From positions 2,395,009 through 2,459,008 of the forward strand of contig CM075938.1 of NCBI GenBank assembly GCA_038030265.1: DNA of 64,000 nt, given 5' to 3'. The notes under the pieces were generated by a model. That model saw only the letters and a list, made by a program, of their open reading frames with translations. It had not been told where the DNA came from and ran no database searches. Of this stretch, positions 55,798-64,000 are shown one piece after another. The stretch's first letter is position 1; each line of letters begins with the position of its first letter. A program made the translations under genes and the position numbers. The stretch is from Corythucha ciliata (lineage: Eukaryota; Arthropoda; Insecta; Hemiptera; Tingidae).

Positions 55798-56346
55798 ACC
55801 ACCCTCACCACCTTGACTTTTTCGAAAAATTAAAATGGGAATCAAAGGCTACTCTAATATGGAGTATTCGTACTGAATATGATGCATCTAGAATCAACTG
55901 GTGAATTGTAGTGATTTTTTGACCATTTCCACCCCTCCACCTTGACCGATTTGGCCCAAATGCAATACCGACCGGGGTCTTACGAATACTGATTTTTGTG
56001 CCAAAGCGCGTTCCGCTAAATTGATTTCTTCGGGAGTTATCGTGCTAACAAGACCACACACTTACTTCCACTCCGGTGGCAACACCCCCTCCCCCTCGAC
56101 TTTTTCAAAACATCGAAATGGGAATCAAAGGCTACTCCAACATGGAGTTTACGTACCGAATATAATGCTTCTAGAATTAACTGGTGATTTATAGTGATTT
56201 TTTTACCATTTCAACCCCTATTTTTCCCCCTCCACCTCGACCGATTTGGCCCAAATGCAATACCGACCGGGGTCTTGTGAGTACTGATTTTTGTGCCAAA
56301 GCGCGTTCCGCTAAATTAATTTCTTCGAGAGTTATCGTGCTAACAA
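55798..56346. repeat. Two-copy direct repeat, ~250 bp each
   Basis: Copies about 55815-56052 and 56100-56347 share AATGGGAATCAAAGGCTACT, CGACCGATTTGGCCCAAAT and GAGTTATCGTGCTAACAAGA with moderate divergence. Their shared TATCGTGCTAACAAG end also occurs alone near 37131. Likely piece of an unknown repeat family. Confidence 0.75.
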
Positions 56347-56445
56347 GAAAACGGCCATAAGCTTATAAATAAACCAATATACTATAAATAATTATATAAA
56401 GAAATGTATAGAGATATATATGTATATGAATTCTGGAGACCACTG

Positions 56446-56554
56446 AATTCGTGTTCTAGACGTTCTGAAACGTGAAAAAAACATGACGTGATCCATGTTT
56501 GCCACCATCACGACGAGACCAATAGTGCATTTTCAGAATGAAATGCACTAAAAA
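56446..56554 (+). repeat. Dispersed repeat with 3' hairpin, copy in composite
   Basis: Good copy of the family at 24286 with the hairpin AGTGCATTTTCAGAATG/AAATGCACTAAAA; an A-rich run follows. Confidence 0.8.
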
Positions 56555-56593
56555 AAAAGAAAAAAAGTTGGGCGTAAAATGAAGAAAAGGCGT

Positions 56594-56917
56594 GACTGGC
56601 ACGGTACGGACACGGCGCGGAAACGACTCGGAGAATGAGCTCGGACATGTGTAGGCTATCACATGTTAATTAAGTTGTTTTCATTTCACCGACACACGGC
56701 CGAGTGTCGGTGCGGACTCGGCGCGGTGAGAACACGGACGTGTGTGGGCGGTTTCACGGACACGGCGCGGACTCGGTACGGAAACGACTCGGTGGAATGG
56801 GCACGGACATGTGTAGGCTATCACATGTTAATTCAGATGTTTTCATTTCACCGACACACGGCCGAGTGTCGGTGCGGACGCGGCGCGGTGAGAACACGGA
56901 TATGTGTGGGGAGACCT
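56594..56917. repeat. Duplicated right terminal region of the 9.4-kb composite
   Basis: Two tandem copies, about 150 bp each (ACACGGCGCGGA ... GGTGAGAACACGGA), from about 56605 and 56757. Each contains the palindrome CCGACACACGGCCGAGTGTCGG. Only the outer copy ends in the terminal ATGTGTGGGGAGACCT. Confidence 0.8.
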
Positions 56918-57766
56918 TTATTTGGTCCGAGTGTCTTTTGACCATGTCGTTGTTTTCCTGTAGGAGCCACGTATTTTGGCCCAAACGTTTTCGAATAAGA
57001 GCCGGGGACCACTTCTTTACATTTTGGCGGTAGACCCTGATGAATACTTTCTGTCCCTCTGAGAGTTCTTTACTTTTCGTTGGTTCGATTTTAGAGCGGT
57101 GAACTATTCTCGTTTTGTTCCGAAACGGCAGAATAATGTCTAATCTGGAACGTAATTTTCTGCCTAGAAAACGTTCAGCTGGAGACTCCTTTGTAATGCT
57201 GTGTGGCGTCATTCGATACTTAAATAAAAATGACTGCATATGATCGGTAAAAGTTTCTGATGGATGAGAATCCCGCAACTTCTTTAAGGATGCTTTGAGA
57301 ATGCCCACGTATCTTTCTGCTTGTCCATTGGAACATGGGTGGTACGGTGGAGTAGTAACGTGATTTATCGAGAAATGATTACAGAATTGTTTGAATTTTT
57401 CACTCGTGAAAGCACTTCCGTTGTCGGTGACGATGGTTTCGGGAATTCCATAACGTGAAATAAGCCCTTCTAGCACGCGCACTGTGGATTCTGTAGTAAT
57501 GTTGTTTATTTGTTCGACCTCAACCCACCTTGAGTACGAGTCAACGACGATTAAGAACGATTTATTGTAGAATGGACCAAGGAAATCACAGTGAATTCGA
57601 CTCCAAGGCTGAGTTGGTTCTGGCCAGGCCGATAAAAAAGCCGCCCTTGGTTCATTTTGAGCGAATAAATTACAGCTGCTGCATTTTTTACAAAATTGCT
57701 CGATATCTCTATCGATTTCAGGCCACCACACTTTATCACGAGCCAAAGACTTCATACGTGTCATTC
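56918..57766 (-). pseudogene. Gypsy-A integrase (right arm)
   Basis: Minus-strand reading through the zinc finger (CKKCSSCNLF), HCDFLGPF, VTDNGSAF and CSNGQAERY, the whole catalytic core that is split on the left arm. It is entered at 57766 by Gypsy-B and left at 56918 into the 9.4-kb composite. The composite adds a spurious extension to the open frame down to 56754. Confidence 0.92.
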
Positions 57767-57881
57767 TGTGTTAATATTAAATTGACACATGATCGGTGGG
57801 GGGGTTGTTGTTTGTTTGGATTTAAAATAAAAGAAAGTAAAATTTCGTTAAACGTCTCCGGCATTTCTTGATAATAAAACA
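57767..57881 (+). repeat. Gypsy-B 5' LTR
   Basis: 115 bp. An AATAAA lies 8 bp from the end. The last base A together with TG of the next sequence forms the first ATG of the polyprotein. Confidence 0.9.
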
Positions 57882-60800
57882 TGATGCCAGGTGAAAATGG
57901 CGGAAACCTACTAGAGCCGAGCAGAGGCTTGCCTCCAACCTCGGCTGTGCATGACATTTCTACGTATCGACCAAATGCTGCTTCGCTCCCGGGTAATATC
58001 GACGTCAGTAATCCGAATTGGGAGAAATGGTCTACGAGATGGCAACGATACAGGATCGCAACATTCCTAAATGTTATGCCCGAAAGTTACCAAGTAAATC
58101 AACTTCTGCTGGCCCTTGGTGAAGACTCAGAAGAATTGTACTTGCGTTTCGATTTAAACGACGAAGAAAAAGACAATTACGCGATCGTTTTGGAAAAGTT
58201 CGCTCGTCACTTCGCGGGGAAAACAAATCTCGTTTTCGAAAGAACAAAATTTTTTGCTCGTAAACAACAAGCAGGGGAACCGGTGGAACACTTCATCAAT
58301 GAATTGCATGCTATCGCTCGGAATTGCAATTTTGAAAACCTGACGAAGGATGACTTAATTTTACACAAGATTCTACAGGGAATGTCAGACGTACGTTTGT
58401 CCGAACTTCTACAGACTGAGATTACTCATTCTACGCTACCTCTACGAGTCATGGAAGAAAGAATAAAACAGGCAGAAAAAATTCGAGAACAACAAGCTGT
58501 AATTCATTCTGAAGATCCAGGTCAGGAAATCAATTCCTTGAGAACAAAATCATCTGCAAGACAAGGCCTTGCTCAGAAGTGTGGTAAGTGTGGCAATACT
58601 TATCATAGTGGTAAAGAATGCCCGGCGACAAAAGCTCGGTGTTTTAAGTGCAATTTGATTGGTCATTTCTCCTCAGTTTGTCGAACAAAAAAAGTAAACC
58701 ACGTTTCTGACAATCAAACTGACGATTTTCGCGAAAAATCACATTATAATCTGGGGCTGATTGAAATAAGTTCCATCAAAACAAATAGAAATCAGAACTG
58801 GGAGGTAGACTTGACTATTGGTTCCAAAATCCTGAAGTTTCGAATTGACACGGGAGCGGATGTGTCAATTATTTCCGAAAATGATTTCAATAACTTGTTC
58901 CGGCGAAATTATAGCCTGGAAAAGGTAAATTCTACTTTCCTTGGCCCCGGGAAAAATGTACTAAACATAGCGGGAAAATTCGCTGTAGATATAGCTCTCA
59001 AAAAGAAAAAAATTAGAGACTACATTTATGTGTTGAGAGGTTGTCAACAACCATTACTAGGTCGTCCTGCGATTGAAAAGCTTGGTATTTTAGGGCGAAT
59101 CGACTCTGTTGCGAGAAATACACCCAGTGAATATTATAAATCGCTGTTTCCTCAACTTTTTAGTGGGATCGGTGTGATGAATTACTCTTATTCAATTAAA
59201 TTGAAAGAGGGCTGCAAACCCTATGCTATTAGTGCTCCTCGTAGGCTCCCAATTCAGCTAAGGAGCCAAACAGAAAAAGAGCTTAAAAGAATGGAAGAAA
59301 ACGGGATTATTGCTCCAATCGAAGAACCTACTGACTGGGTAGCTGGAATGGTCGTGGTCCCAAAACCAGGTGGTGACGAGGTCCGGATATGTGTTGATTA
59401 TTCGTACTTAAATCAAGCAATAAAAAGAGAGCGCGTGATTCTCCCTGGAGTAAATGACATTTTGCATCAACTCTCTGGTGCAAAGATATTTTCAAAAATA
59501 GACTGTCGAAGTGGTTATTTTCAGATCAAACTAGACGAACATTCTTCCAAGCTAACATCTTTTTTAACTCCATACGGGCGTTTTGTTTTCAAGAGATGGC
59601 CGATGGGAATCTCTAGCGCACCAGAATTTTATCACAGGACCATGACCAGTATTCTCAAGGGAATCCCAGGTGTTCTAACCCTCTTAGATGACACATTGAT
59701 ATTTGGAACAAATAAAGAAGAACACGATGAAAGATTACACAAGGTATTGACCAGACTAGCTGAAGAAGGGGTCACATTAAACGAGGGAAAATGTGTATTT
59801 GCAGTCAATGAGGTCAAGTTCTTGGGCCACATAGTTTCGGAAAATGGAATTAAACCAGATACCGAGAAACTGGAAGCTATTAAGACCCTTCCTCGCCCTA
59901 CAGATTTGTCCGCTCTGAGACGTTTTTTTGGCATGCTTAATTACCACGCAAAATTTTTCCCAAGACTCAGTAACGAAACCGAACCCTTGAGAGACCTCTT
60001 AAAGAAAGGCAGGTACTGGATTTGGGATAAGTGCCATGACGAAGCCTTCAATCGTATAAAAAACATGCTGTGTTCAGCGCCCCTACTAGCATTTTACAAT
60101 CCAAACTTGCCTATCAGAGTGTCTGCTGATGCCAGTTTAATGGGGTTAGGGGCGGTTTTGGAACAAAAGGCGGGAAACTGTTGGAAACCGGTCCAATACG
60201 CGTCAAGGAGTTTGACTGATACTGAGAAACGGTATTCAAATCTTGAACGAGAAGCCTTGGGACTCGTTTTCGCTTGCGAAAAATTCGAAGACCTTTTGAT
60301 TGGGGCACCTTTTGTGTTGCGCACTGACAACAAACCTCTGGTGACCTTGTTTGGGAAAAAACCTCTAGCGGATTTGAGTGCCAGAATCCAACGCATGAGG
60401 ATGCGAATGCTCAAATTCAACTACAAAATGGAATATGTGTCTGGAAAGGAATTTTATATTCCCGATACTCTTTCTCGTGCCCCTCGAAATCTTGAAAATG
60501 ATAGCAATGATGATGTACTGAACGATGCTGACATTGAAATTTTCGTTGACCAAGTTTTTAATGCCAATGTTAGCGATGTCAGAATGGCTCAGTTTTTGAA
60601 AGGCCAAGAAAGTGACCCAATTTTCGGAATGCTAACAACGTATATCAAGAATGGCTGGCCAAAGAATCCTGATTTTCGAACTATTCCCTATTCAAAGTTC
60701 AAAAACGATCTTTGGATTAAGGAGGGCTTACTTAAGTATAAGAATCGATGCGTAGTTCCACCTAAGCTTCAAGTTGAAATTTTGAACCGTATTCACAATG

Positions 60801-62080
60801 ATGGCCATGGTGGGGAATCGAAATGCATAGAGAGAGCAAAGCAATGTGTTTGGTGGCCAGCTATTACCCAAAACATAAGAGAAAAAGTATCAAACTGTCG
60901 TAAATGTGCTACGACGAGGGTTCAAAGGCCGGAACCTCTTTTACCGTCTACACTGCCCGATCGACCATGGCAATCTCTAGCCATGGATTTCTTCAAGGCA
61001 AAAGGGATCTGGTATTTGGTAGTGGGAGATTTCTTTTCGAAATACTTGGATATTCGTCCGTTTCCTCGACAAATGAGAACAGAAGATGTAATCAGTTACC
61101 TAAAACAATTATTTTCTCAGTTTGGGGTTCCAGAAACAATAAGGTGTGACGCTGGTAGTAATCTGACTTCATTCCAAATGAAAAAGTTTGGGAAAGAAAT
61201 GGGGTTTACTGTTGTTCATTGCAGTCCAAAACATTCGCAGGCTAATGGTTTCGCCGAGGCGATGGTTCACATTGCCAAAAACATGGTTCTGAAATCAACC
61301 GATTTACAAATCGCTTTACTGGCGTATCGCTCCTCGCCTCAAATTCAGCAATTGTCGCCATCAGAGTTGCTTATGGGACGCCGTATGAGAGGAACGCTAC
61401 CAATAGACCCAGAATTGCTTGAACCAAAATGGCCTGATCTCGATTTGTTTCGAAGAAATTTCAACAAACATGTCATCAAAACTAAAACTTGGTTCGATCA
61501 AAGGCATTCAAGTCGGGAACTGAGGGAGTTAATACCGGGAGAGGAAGTTTTCATCAAAGACAAAAATAAATTCGGTACAGTGTCTTCCAAATCAAAGGAC
61601 GCAGTTCGCCGATATATAGTTTCTACTGAATCTGGGACGATTGAAAGAAATAGAGTCGCTTTGATACCCTCGAAAAATAAGCCCCGGTTGAATTCCCCGT
61701 ATTATAATAGCATCGAAAAGTCCAAAAATTGCGAACGGAGAGAAATTTCTCGACCCTTACAAGATGATGAGGATTTCTTTTGGAGACAAAATTACGACGA
61801 AACTCATGGGACAGCACAAAGAAGAGAGAAAGAAAGAAGAAAGGAAGAAAGAGAAGAGGAACAAAGAAGAGAGGAACAAAGAAGAGAAGAACAAAGCAAA
61901 GAGGATCAACGAAAGCAACCTGAAGATCAGGAGGAAAATGAAGGAAGAGAGGCGGGACGAGCAGTTGAACCCGAAGACACAAGAGAATTTCCAGAAGAGG
62001 CTGCAGATGAATGGCAAGTGGTCTCCTACAAAACCAGGAGTGGGCGGAGATCGAGGCCGCCTATGCGTTTTGGATATTGA
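57881..62080 (+). CDS. Gypsy-B gag-pol polyprotein
   Basis: 1399 aa with no break. Gag is residues 1 to about 230, zinc knuckles about 234-267 (CGKCGNTYHSGKEC, CFKCNLIGHFSSVC), protease FRIDTGADVSIIS about 325, reverse transcriptase with LLDDTLIFG about 603, RNase H with VSADASLMGLGAVLEQ about 748, zinc finger HNDGHGG...NCRKC about 970-1010, integrase with MDFFKAKG, RCDAGSNL and ANGFAEAMV (D, D, E about 1034, 1090, 1122). The tail beyond 1310 is an Arg/Glu-rich low-complexity stretch. The usual YxDD is LLDD. The start is either 57881, overlapping the LTR by one base, or 57884. All catalytic residues are present. Confidence 0.94.
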   Translation: MMPGENGGNLLEPSRGLPPTSAVHDISTYRPNAASLPGNIDVSNPNWEKWSTRWQRYRIATFLNVMPESYQVNQLLLALGEDSEELYLRFDLNDEEKDNYAIVLEKFARHFAGKTNLVFERTKFFARKQQAGEPVEHFINELHAIARNCNFENLTKDDLILHKILQGMSDVRLSELLQTEITHSTLPLRVMEERIKQAEKIREQQAVIHSEDPGQEINSLRTKSSARQGLAQKCGKCGNTYHSGKECPATKARCFKCNLIGHFSSVCRTKKVNHVSDNQTDDFREKSHYNLGLIEISSIKTNRNQNWEVDLTIGSKILKFRIDTGADVSIISENDFNNLFRRNYSLEKVNSTFLGPGKNVLNIAGKFAVDIALKKKKIRDYIYVLRGCQQPLLGRPAIEKLGILGRIDSVARNTPSEYYKSLFPQLFSGIGVMNYSYSIKLKEGCKPYAISAPRRLPIQLRSQTEKELKRMEENGIIAPIEEPTDWVAGMVVVPKPGGDEVRICVDYSYLNQAIKRERVILPGVNDILHQLSGAKIFSKIDCRSGYFQIKLDEHSSKLTSFLTPYGRFVFKRWPMGISSAPEFYHRTMTSILKGIPGVLTLLDDTLIFGTNKEEHDERLHKVLTRLAEEGVTLNEGKCVFAVNEVKFLGHIVSENGIKPDTEKLEAIKTLPRPTDLSALRRFFGMLNYHAKFFPRLSNETEPLRDLLKKGRYWIWDKCHDEAFNRIKNMLCSAPLLAFYNPNLPIRVSADASLMGLGAVLEQKAGNCWKPVQYASRSLTDTEKRYSNLEREALGLVFACEKFEDLLIGAPFVLRTDNKPLVTLFGKKPLADLSARIQRMRMRMLKFNYKMEYVSGKEFYIPDTLSRAPRNLENDSNDDVLNDADIEIFVDQVFNANVSDVRMAQFLKGQESDPIFGMLTTYIKNGWPKNPDFRTIPYSKFKNDLWIKEGLLKYKNRCVVPPKLQVEILNRIHNDGHGGESKCIERAKQCVWWPAITQNIREKVSNCRKCATTRVQRPEPLLPSTLPDRPWQSLAMDFFKAKGIWYLVVGDFFSKYLDIRPFPRQMRTEDVISYLKQLFSQFGVPETIRCDAGSNLTSFQMKKFGKEMGFTVVHCSPKHSQANGFAEAMVHIAKNMVLKSTDLQIALLAYRSSPQIQQLSPSELLMGRRMRGTLPIDPELLEPKWPDLDLFRRNFNKHVIKTKTWFDQRHSSRELRELIPGEEVFIKDKNKFGTVSSKSKDAVRRYIVSTESGTIERNRVALIPSKNKPRLNSPYYNSIEKSKNCERREISRPLQDDEDFFWRQNYDETHGTAQRREKERRKEEREEEQRREEQRREEQSKEDQRKQPEDQEENEGREAGRAVEPEDTREFPEEAADEWQVVSYKTRSGRRSRPPMRFGY

Positions 62081-62107
62081 CGAATCCATTTTTCAAAGAA
62101 ACGGAAA

Positions 62108-62221
62108 TGTGTTAATATTAAATTGACACATGATCGGTGGGGGGTGGTTGTTTGTTTGGATTGAAAATAAAAGAAAGTAAAATTTCGTTAAACGTCTCCG
62201 GCATTTCTTGATAATAAAACA
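62108..62221 (+). repeat. Gypsy-B 3' LTR
   Basis: 114 bp, same ends as the 5' LTR. Differences lie in the G-run and at one T/G site. Confidence 0.9.
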
Positions 62222-63613
62222 CATTCCGACGTGAGTGTCGTGAAGGAAGTTTAGAATGCTATTTCGAAATTTACTAGGAATTACGAGGCGAATCCCAAAA
62301 CAGATGCATTCGTCTTGTAAACTTAACATTTCTCGTCTATCAAAAAATGGTTTGTACGATGGGGATGGACACTTCTCAGGCCATCCATTCTTGATGAAGT
62401 TGAAAACTTCTCTGAAAGTATCGTCTCGTTTACTGGCTTCAGCTACTTGCTTAATGGAATTTGGAAGGTCTTTTACACCATCTGCATGAATGAGAGATAT
62501 TATTCGTTGAAACCCGTTATCTTGATTGTCAAATAAGACGTCTTCTCCACAAGGCAATGACCATTTCCAAGGAACACCTTTCCGCCGTAGCTGATTTAGG
62601 GGGTAAGAAATGGTTGAAAACCCTTTGATGAACTTCGAGTAAAACGTCATCATTCCGATGAAAGATTCCAATTCTTTCACATTTTTCGGTCGAGGAATTT
62701 CGGATATGCAACGTACTTTTGAACTGGATGTATGAATTCCTTCCTTCGAAATAGTAAAGCCGAGGTAGTCCACAGAGACTTGGAAAAATTTGCACTTTTT
62801 CTTATTTACTCGGAAGCCGTATTGCGAAATCCGTTTGAATACTTCCTCTAAATTTTTTAAGTGTTCTTCGTCGTTTACACAGGTTACAATGACATCGTCT
62901 AAAAAACAAGAGACGTTGGGTAAACCTGCTAACATGGAATGCATTGCCTTTTGAAAAATCGAAGGCGCTGGGGCCACGCCAAAACACAACCGGTTGTACC
63001 TGTATAGACCTCTGTGCGTGTTTATTACGAGTAAATCCTTTGAAGCATCATCAACAGGAATTGAAAGATAAGCGTCAGATAGGTCGAGGACTGAGTATTT
63101 GTCACCCCCTCTCACTTTAGTAAAAACTTCGTCGGATGTAGGTAGTGGATAAACTTGTGTCTCCAGGTGAGAATTAAGACCCGTCGAAAAATCGCCACAG
63201 ATGCGGACTGTCCCGTTAGGCTTCTTCACGACACATGGTGCGGCCCACGACGAATAGTCAATGGATTCTACAATCCCAGCTGCTGTAAGACGATCAAGTT
63301 CTTCATCTACTTTCCTTTGTAGAGCAAAAGGAATAGGTCTCGCCTTTTTAAAAACCGGAACTGAATTTGGCTTTAAAATTAGTTTGGCCGTGAATTTTTT
63401 ACAATAAGCAGTTTCTGTATCAAAAACGTGGCTGTATTTATTACAAAGAACGTCGATTGCTGAGCTTTTTAAATTTATTCGACCGTCAGTGTATAATAGT
63501 AGGGGAGCCCACGATGCTAAATGGGGATTTACTCGAGCGTCGTAAAGACCTATTGGGTTGCAAAGCTTATATGATAAAAAGATAAAATTGTTATATGATG
63601 CACACCTTTTCAT
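62222..63613 (-). pseudogene. Gypsy-A reverse transcriptase region, RNase H deleted (right arm and beyond)
   Basis: Minus-strand frame from 63613; homology is clear from DARVNPHLASW (about 63545). RT motifs: CGDFSTGLN, LDLSDAYLSIPVD and the catalytic CFLDDVIVTC (about 62890). After KGVPWKWSLPCGED the sequence jumps to the linker before the zinc finger (KQVAEASKRDDTF); an RNase H domain of normal size does not fit, so about 250 codons are missing. Gag and protease are not present. The frame is cut by Gypsy-B at 62222. Confidence 0.88.
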
Positions 63614-63648
63614 CGGTGGAGGGAGCGGCTATAGACTTTCAAAAATGT

Positions 63649-63674
63649 AAAAAAAAAAAAAAAAAAAAAAAAAA
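63649..63674. repeat. Poly(A) run
   Basis: 26 consecutive A between the Gypsy-A relic and the hairpin array. Confidence 0.95.
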
Positions 63675-63692
63675 CACTGTTGTAGGGACATT

Positions 63693-64000
63693 CTCGAGCG
63701 CGTCAGATATTTACAGCATCAATTAATGAAGTATGCATGTTAATCTGACAGTTTGCATGGTGGGGGTGGTCGTACGTAAGGGTTGAAAATGAAAAAAAAA
63801 AAAAAAATTAATCGAGCGCGTCAGATTTTCTAAGGGAATGTTAAGTGAACCTAAAATAAGCTCTCATTCAATAATCTGACGATTTGGAGGTGACGCAAAC
63901 TCGTGGCCCTTATCAGAATGTGCAAAAAAAATCGTCATTTTGAAATACTCGAGCGCGTCAGATTAAGATATAATATGCTTCATACTGACGTTCTAAACGT
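63693..64000. repeat. Tandem hairpin repeat array with CTCGAGCGCGTCAGAT core, cut by window end
   Basis: The core (TCGAGCGCGTCAGAT) occurs at 63693, 63811 and 63948, spaced 118 and 137 bp. In each unit the CGTCAGAT part is followed 20-45 bp later by its complement (ATCTGAC at about 63752, AATCTGACG at about 63880, CTGACG at about 63985). A GGTGGGGGTGG or GGAGGTGACG box and an A-run complete the unit. At least three units; the array continues beyond the window. Confidence 0.82.

Larger units (their letters stand above)
47523..56917. mobile_element. 9.4-kb TTA-flanked composite element (right arm only)
   Basis: Ends AGGTCTCCCCACACAT and ATGTGTGGGGAGACCT are inverted. TTA flanks both sides (47520-47522, 56918-56920), and the uninterrupted Gypsy-A frame on the left arm (about 19134-19140) shows the empty site with one TTA. 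Subterminal DNA is GC-rich with CGCGCCGAGTCCGCACCG repeats. Inside are a pogo-type transposase (48397-49740), a hAT minisatellite block (50745-52373), a LINE fragment and several fold-backs. No PIF/Harbinger transposase or Myb-like protein was recognised. Confidence 0.8.
57767..62221 (+). mobile_element. Gypsy-B: complete Ty3/gypsy retrotransposon (right arm only)
   Basis: LTRs 57767-57881 (115 bp) and 62108-62221 (114 bp), beginning TGTGTTAATATT and ending AATAAAACA, with about three differences. CATTC is duplicated exactly (57762-57766, 62222-62226), and the empty site is visible in the left arm near 11840. One polyprotein frame fills the interior. A purine-rich AAAGAAACGGAAA precedes the 3' LTR. 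This looks like a recently active, potentially functional copy inserted in dead Gypsy-A. Confidence 0.95.
34198..62454 (-). repeat. Right arm of the giant inverted duplication
   Basis: Reverse complement of the left arm. Private insertions here are the hAT element 34818-38799, the 9.4-kb composite 47523-56917 and Gypsy-B 57767-62221. Beyond 62454 Gypsy-A continues on this side, whereas the left arm stops, so the outer breakpoint lies inside the Gypsy-A RNase H/linker region. Confidence 0.92.

Noticed and set aside
56754..56917. C-terminal extension of the Gypsy-A integrase frame
   Set aside because: The last ~55 codons are the terminal repeat of the 9.4-kb composite; the true end is in the mirrored segment at 47500-47522.
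57767..57900. Self-priming in Gypsy-B, by analogy with Gypsy-S
   Set aside because: The best complement between the LTR (CCGGCAT) and the junction (ATGCCAG) is only about five pairs, not above chance.
61623..62089. Minus-strand hydrophobic Phe/Leu/Ser-rich frames
   Set aside because: Antisense shadow of the Arg/Glu-rich tail of the Gypsy-B polyprotein.
1..64000. tRNA and rRNA genes
   Set aside because: No cloverleaf with A and B boxes and no rRNA core motif was noticed by eye on either strand; a covariance-model scan would be needed to exclude them.

Overview
The window reads as an arthropod, most likely insect, nuclear genome. The grounds are an insect-type CHK/EcKinase-like gene, short introns (about 63-145 bp) in an F-box-like gene, and a dense load of BEL/Pao, Ty3/gypsy, copia, piggyBac, hAT, pogo, mariner-type and Harbinger-type elements. 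The species cannot be fixed from sequence alone. Apart from the CHK-like gene and the 3' exons of an F-box-like gene, each present twice, everything recognisable is mobile or derived from mobile DNA.

Layout. 1-11.6 kb: a TTA-flanked MITE, a frameshifted piggyBac transposase, a 5'-truncated copia element, three fold-back elements and a 1.9-kb non-autonomous hAT element packed with a ~30-bp degenerate repeat. 11.6-62.45 kb: one huge inverted duplication. Left arm 11616-32623 and right arm 34198-62454 share a dead gypsy element (Gypsy-A), a mariner-transposase fragment, F-box exons, a hAT element, an R1-like LINE tail, the CHK gene and a TA-flanked MITE, in mirror order. The centre holds a 500-N gap (32624-33123) and about 1.07 kb of spacer.

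The arms are nearly identical (the two CHK proteins are identical over 391 aa), yet each carries private insertions. Left only: a BEL/Pao element (12110-18528), a 137-bp MITE, a young gypsy element with 138-bp LTRs (Gypsy-S, 19796-23605) and a 260-bp MITE. Right only: a 4.0-kb hAT element (34818-38799), a 9.4-kb TTA-flanked composite containing a pogo-type transposase (47523-56917) and a gypsy element with an intact 1399-aa polyprotein (Gypsy-B, 57767-62221). The empty allele on the opposite arm fixes most of these boundaries and target duplications exactly. The mirrored blocks are therefore either a recent true palindrome or two haplotypes scaffolded head to head.

The most interesting single object is Gypsy-S. 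Its primer-binding region, 1 nt after the 5' LTR and directly abutting the gag start codon, is a perfect 16-nt reverse complement of a segment inside its own LTR. This looks like self-primed reverse transcription of the Tf1/sushi kind. The window ends in a hairpin repeat array built on CTCGAGCGCGTCAGAT that runs off the edge.
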